A DNA stretch of 32,196 nt, from positions 88,566-120,761 of the forward strand of contig CAJTYJ010000004.1 in the NCBI GenBank assembly GCA_910583895.1, given 5' to 3'. Below, one piece after another: positions 31,156 through 32,196 of the stretch. The position numbers were made by a program, and so were the translations under genes. This DNA comes from an uncultured Lachnospiraceae bacterium. GTDB taxonomy: Bacteria; Bacillota; Clostridia; Lachnospirales; Lachnospiraceae. Within the stretch, counting starts at the first letter, position 1, and each line of letters begins with the position of its first letter. The notes below the pieces were generated by a model. The model had not been told where the DNA came from. It worked only from the letters and a program-made list of their open reading frames with translations, and did not search any database.

Positions 31156-31629
31156 ATGAGAAGGAAAGACAGAGAAATTACGGATTTTCATGAGTTGCTG
31201 GCGGTTATAAAGAAGTGTGATGTGTGCAGAATTGCGTTACATGATGCGGATGTTCCGTACATCGTCCCGCTGAATTTCGGACTGGATGTGCAAAAGGAAC
31301 AGATTTTCTTTTATTTTCACTCAGCCATGGAAGGGAAAAAGCTGGATCTGATTGCCAGGGATAACCGGGCGGCTTTTGAGATGGACTGCGGTCACAGTCT
31401 GGCTCTTTATGAGGAACAGATGAATTGTACCATGTCATATGAATGTGTTATGGGACGCGGGATCATAGAGTTTGTCCCGGAGGAAGAAAAGTATGCAGCA
31501 CTGAAAATTCTAATGAGACAGTATCATGCAGAGGATTTTGCCTTTAACAAGGATATGATGAAGGTCACCGCGGTTCTGAAGATGACCGTCACGGAACTGA
31601 CAGGGAAGAGAAGGATTTTGAAACATTAA
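31156..31629 (+). CDS. Pyridoxamine 5'-phosphate oxidase-like flavin-binding protein (NimA/PPOX family)
   Basis: This is a 157-residue split-barrel protein. ATG 31156 follows AGGAGGAGC at good spacing; an upstream in-frame start at 31045 would coincide with the promoter. The N-terminal MRRKDREITDFHELLAVIKKC and the segments CRIALHDADVPYIVPLNFG and IFFYFHSAMEGKKLDLIARD (split here by family convention) are typical of the PF12900/NimA-like group, which binds FMN or a related cofactor. YECVMGRGIIEFV and a C-terminal VTELTGKR complete the fold. NimA-type members reduce 5-nitroimidazoles, but most homologues in Clostridia have no proven function, so resistance should not be assumed. It is followed by the DUF1905 gene after 16 bases, probably co-transcribed. 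Confidence 0.9.
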   Translation: MRRKDREITDFHELLAVIKKCDVCRIALHDADVPYIVPLNFGLDVQKEQIFFYFHSAMEGKKLDLIARDNRAAFEMDCGHSLALYEEQMNCTMSYECVMGRGIIEFVPEEEKYAALKILMRQYHAEDFAFNKDMMKVTAVLKMTVTELTGKRRILKH

Positions 31630-31645
31630 TAACAAGGAGTACGCC

Positions 31646-31939
31646 ATGACGGACAGGATTTATGAATACGAGACCACCATCTGCAATGCGGACGGGACAG
31701 GGGGCGCTTATGTGGCTTTTCCTTATGATGTCCGAAAGGAATTCGGCCGGGGCCGGGCAAAGGTACATGTTACGTTTGACGGAGTCCCTTATGACGGAAG
31801 CGTTGTCAATATGGGGGTCAAAAATGCAGATGGAAGCATTTGCTATGTGATCGGTATCCGAAAGGATATCCGTGCCCGAATCGGGAAGCAGCCGGGAGAT
31901 CTGGTCCGTGTGACCGTCCAGGAGCGGGAAAAAGGGTAA
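31646..31939 (+). CDS. DUF1905 family protein
   Basis: This is a 97-residue protein. ATG 31646 follows AAGGAG at 31633-31640. The domain is a small beta barrel with the conserved pattern AYVAFPYDVRKEFGRGRAKV (positions about 20-40), VTFDGVPYDGSVVNMG, and YVIGIRKDIRARIGKQPGD near the C-terminus. This length corresponds to the DUF1905 domain alone; related proteins often carry an extra C-terminal YdeI/OmdA-like domain that is missing here. The function is unknown. It is probably translated from the same mRNA as the PPOX-like gene. Confidence 0.9.
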   Translation: MTDRIYEYETTICNADGTGGAYVAFPYDVRKEFGRGRAKVHVTFDGVPYDGSVVNMGVKNADGSICYVIGIRKDIRARIGKQPGDLVRVTVQEREKG

Positions 31940-31990
31940 ATTCTTCAGCATCGTGTCATTTAGTTAAGGCACTGATTTGTTGATTTCTTT

Positions 31991-32037
31991 TCAGGCAGAG
32001 ATATTGTAATTCCTATCTCTGCCTGAGTTTGATTTTT
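31991..32037 (+). terminator. Strong hairpin, probable terminator after the DUF1905 gene
   Basis: TCAGGCAGAGATA (31991-32003) pairs perfectly over 13 bases with TATCTCTGCCTGA (32014-32026) around a 10-base loop. The T-run is displaced (GTTTGATTTTT, 32027-32037), so termination may be partial. The perfect stem would also fit a bidirectional or processing structure. Confidence 0.6.
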
Positions 32038-32151
32038 AAGGAAGATTTGTCTGTATTCAAGCAACACAAAAAGACAGATTGTCATCTTGTCAATATTCAA
32101 CTGCTGCAAAAAATATTTGACTGGGAAGTCACCTTTTGACATCTTTGTGCG

Positions 32152-32160
32152 TGTTATAAG
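32152..32160 (+). promoter_or_regulatory. Extended -10 element before the right-edge gene
   Basis: TGT-TATAAG (32152-32160) forms an extended -10. At 17-base spacing the -35 would be CCTTTT, which is poor. Upstream lie GTCA-N5-TGAC (32129-32141 region) and TCAATATT/ATATTTGA (about 32089-32120), possible operator sequences for a regulator. Confidence 0.4.
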
Positions 32161-32179
32161 TGAAGAGGAGGTGAGAGAT

Positions 32180-32196
32180 ATGAACTTGGAGGAAGC
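32180..32196 (+). CDS. Start of a gene truncated by the window edge
   Basis: ATG 32180 is preceded by AGAGGAGG (32164-32171) at 8-base spacing. Only MNLEE plus part of a sixth codon is visible, so no function can be assigned. Confidence 0.6.

Noticed and set aside
31156..31629. Nitroimidazole-resistance gene (nim)
   Set aside because: Membership of the PPOX/NimA superfamily is too broad to claim drug resistance from sequence alone.
32136..32160. TTGACA and TATAAG as a promoter pair
   Set aside because: The spacing is only 13 bases, too short. The extended -10 alone is retained.

Overview
The window looks like a chromosomal stretch from an anaerobic gut-type Firmicute, most likely a Lachnospiraceae (Clostridia) member. 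The signs are a one-piece pyruvate:ferredoxin oxidoreductase, strong AGGAGG-type ribosome binding sites on nearly every gene, lipobox-bearing solute-binding lipoproteins, an ECF sigma factor paired with a DUF4179 protein, and a BceS-like intramembrane-sensing histidine kinase. The species cannot be named from the sequence alone. There is no rRNA, tRNA, CRISPR array, transposase or phage gene. Almost all genes lie on the + strand.

Layout. (1) 1-5561: a carbohydrate or sugar-acid catabolic cluster. It has a TRAP-transporter binding protein, two different Gfo/Idh/MocA dehydrogenases, a DHDPS-family (pyruvate-type) aldolase and a FadR/GntR repressor with its own promoter, closed by a terminator. 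(2) 5622-9382: pyruvate:ferredoxin oxidoreductase as a single-gene unit with its own promoter and terminator. (3) 9383-9879: about 500 bases of poorly coding DNA with a weak promoter and one doubtful small ORF. (4) 9880-15975: a cysteine-synthase-family enzyme, a large secreted M6 metalloprotease with a Gly/Ser/Asn/Thr repeat linker and three FN3 domains, then a response regulator and histidine kinase. (5) 15976-19477: a regulated leader and an ABC transporter (ATPase plus an 8-TM FtsX/MacB-type permease). With the two-component pair this resembles a peptide-antibiotic or envelope-stress detoxification module. (6) 19527-27760: a sugar regulon. A minus-strand ROK repressor faces a + strand operon of Gfo/Idh dehydrogenase, ThuA/DUF1355-like protein, permease, sugar-binding lipoprotein, and an unusual protein fusing a second permease to a tandem RbsA-type ATPase. 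(7) 27811-31939: small accessory genes (DUF1877, DUF1349, ECF sigma with DUF4179 anti-sigma candidate, flavin-binding PPOX-like protein, DUF1905). (8) From 32180 the first codons of another gene.

How they work together. Regions 1 and 6 are two independent uptake-plus-oxidation modules, each with its own transporter class (TRAP versus ABC), oxidoreductases of the same superfamily and a local repressor. Region 6 resembles in composition the rhizobial thuEFGK-AB arrangement (ABC transporter plus ThuA-like plus Gfo/Idh), which suggests oxidation of an imported glycoside or sugar. The substrate is unknown for both. Regions 4-5 combine a secreted protease with a sensing and export module.

The most unusual items are the permease-ATPase fusion, the two related palindromic elements at 1290-1345 and 16088-16176 (the second appears to be an inside-out arrangement of the first), and the paired palindromes upstream of the ROK-controlled operon.
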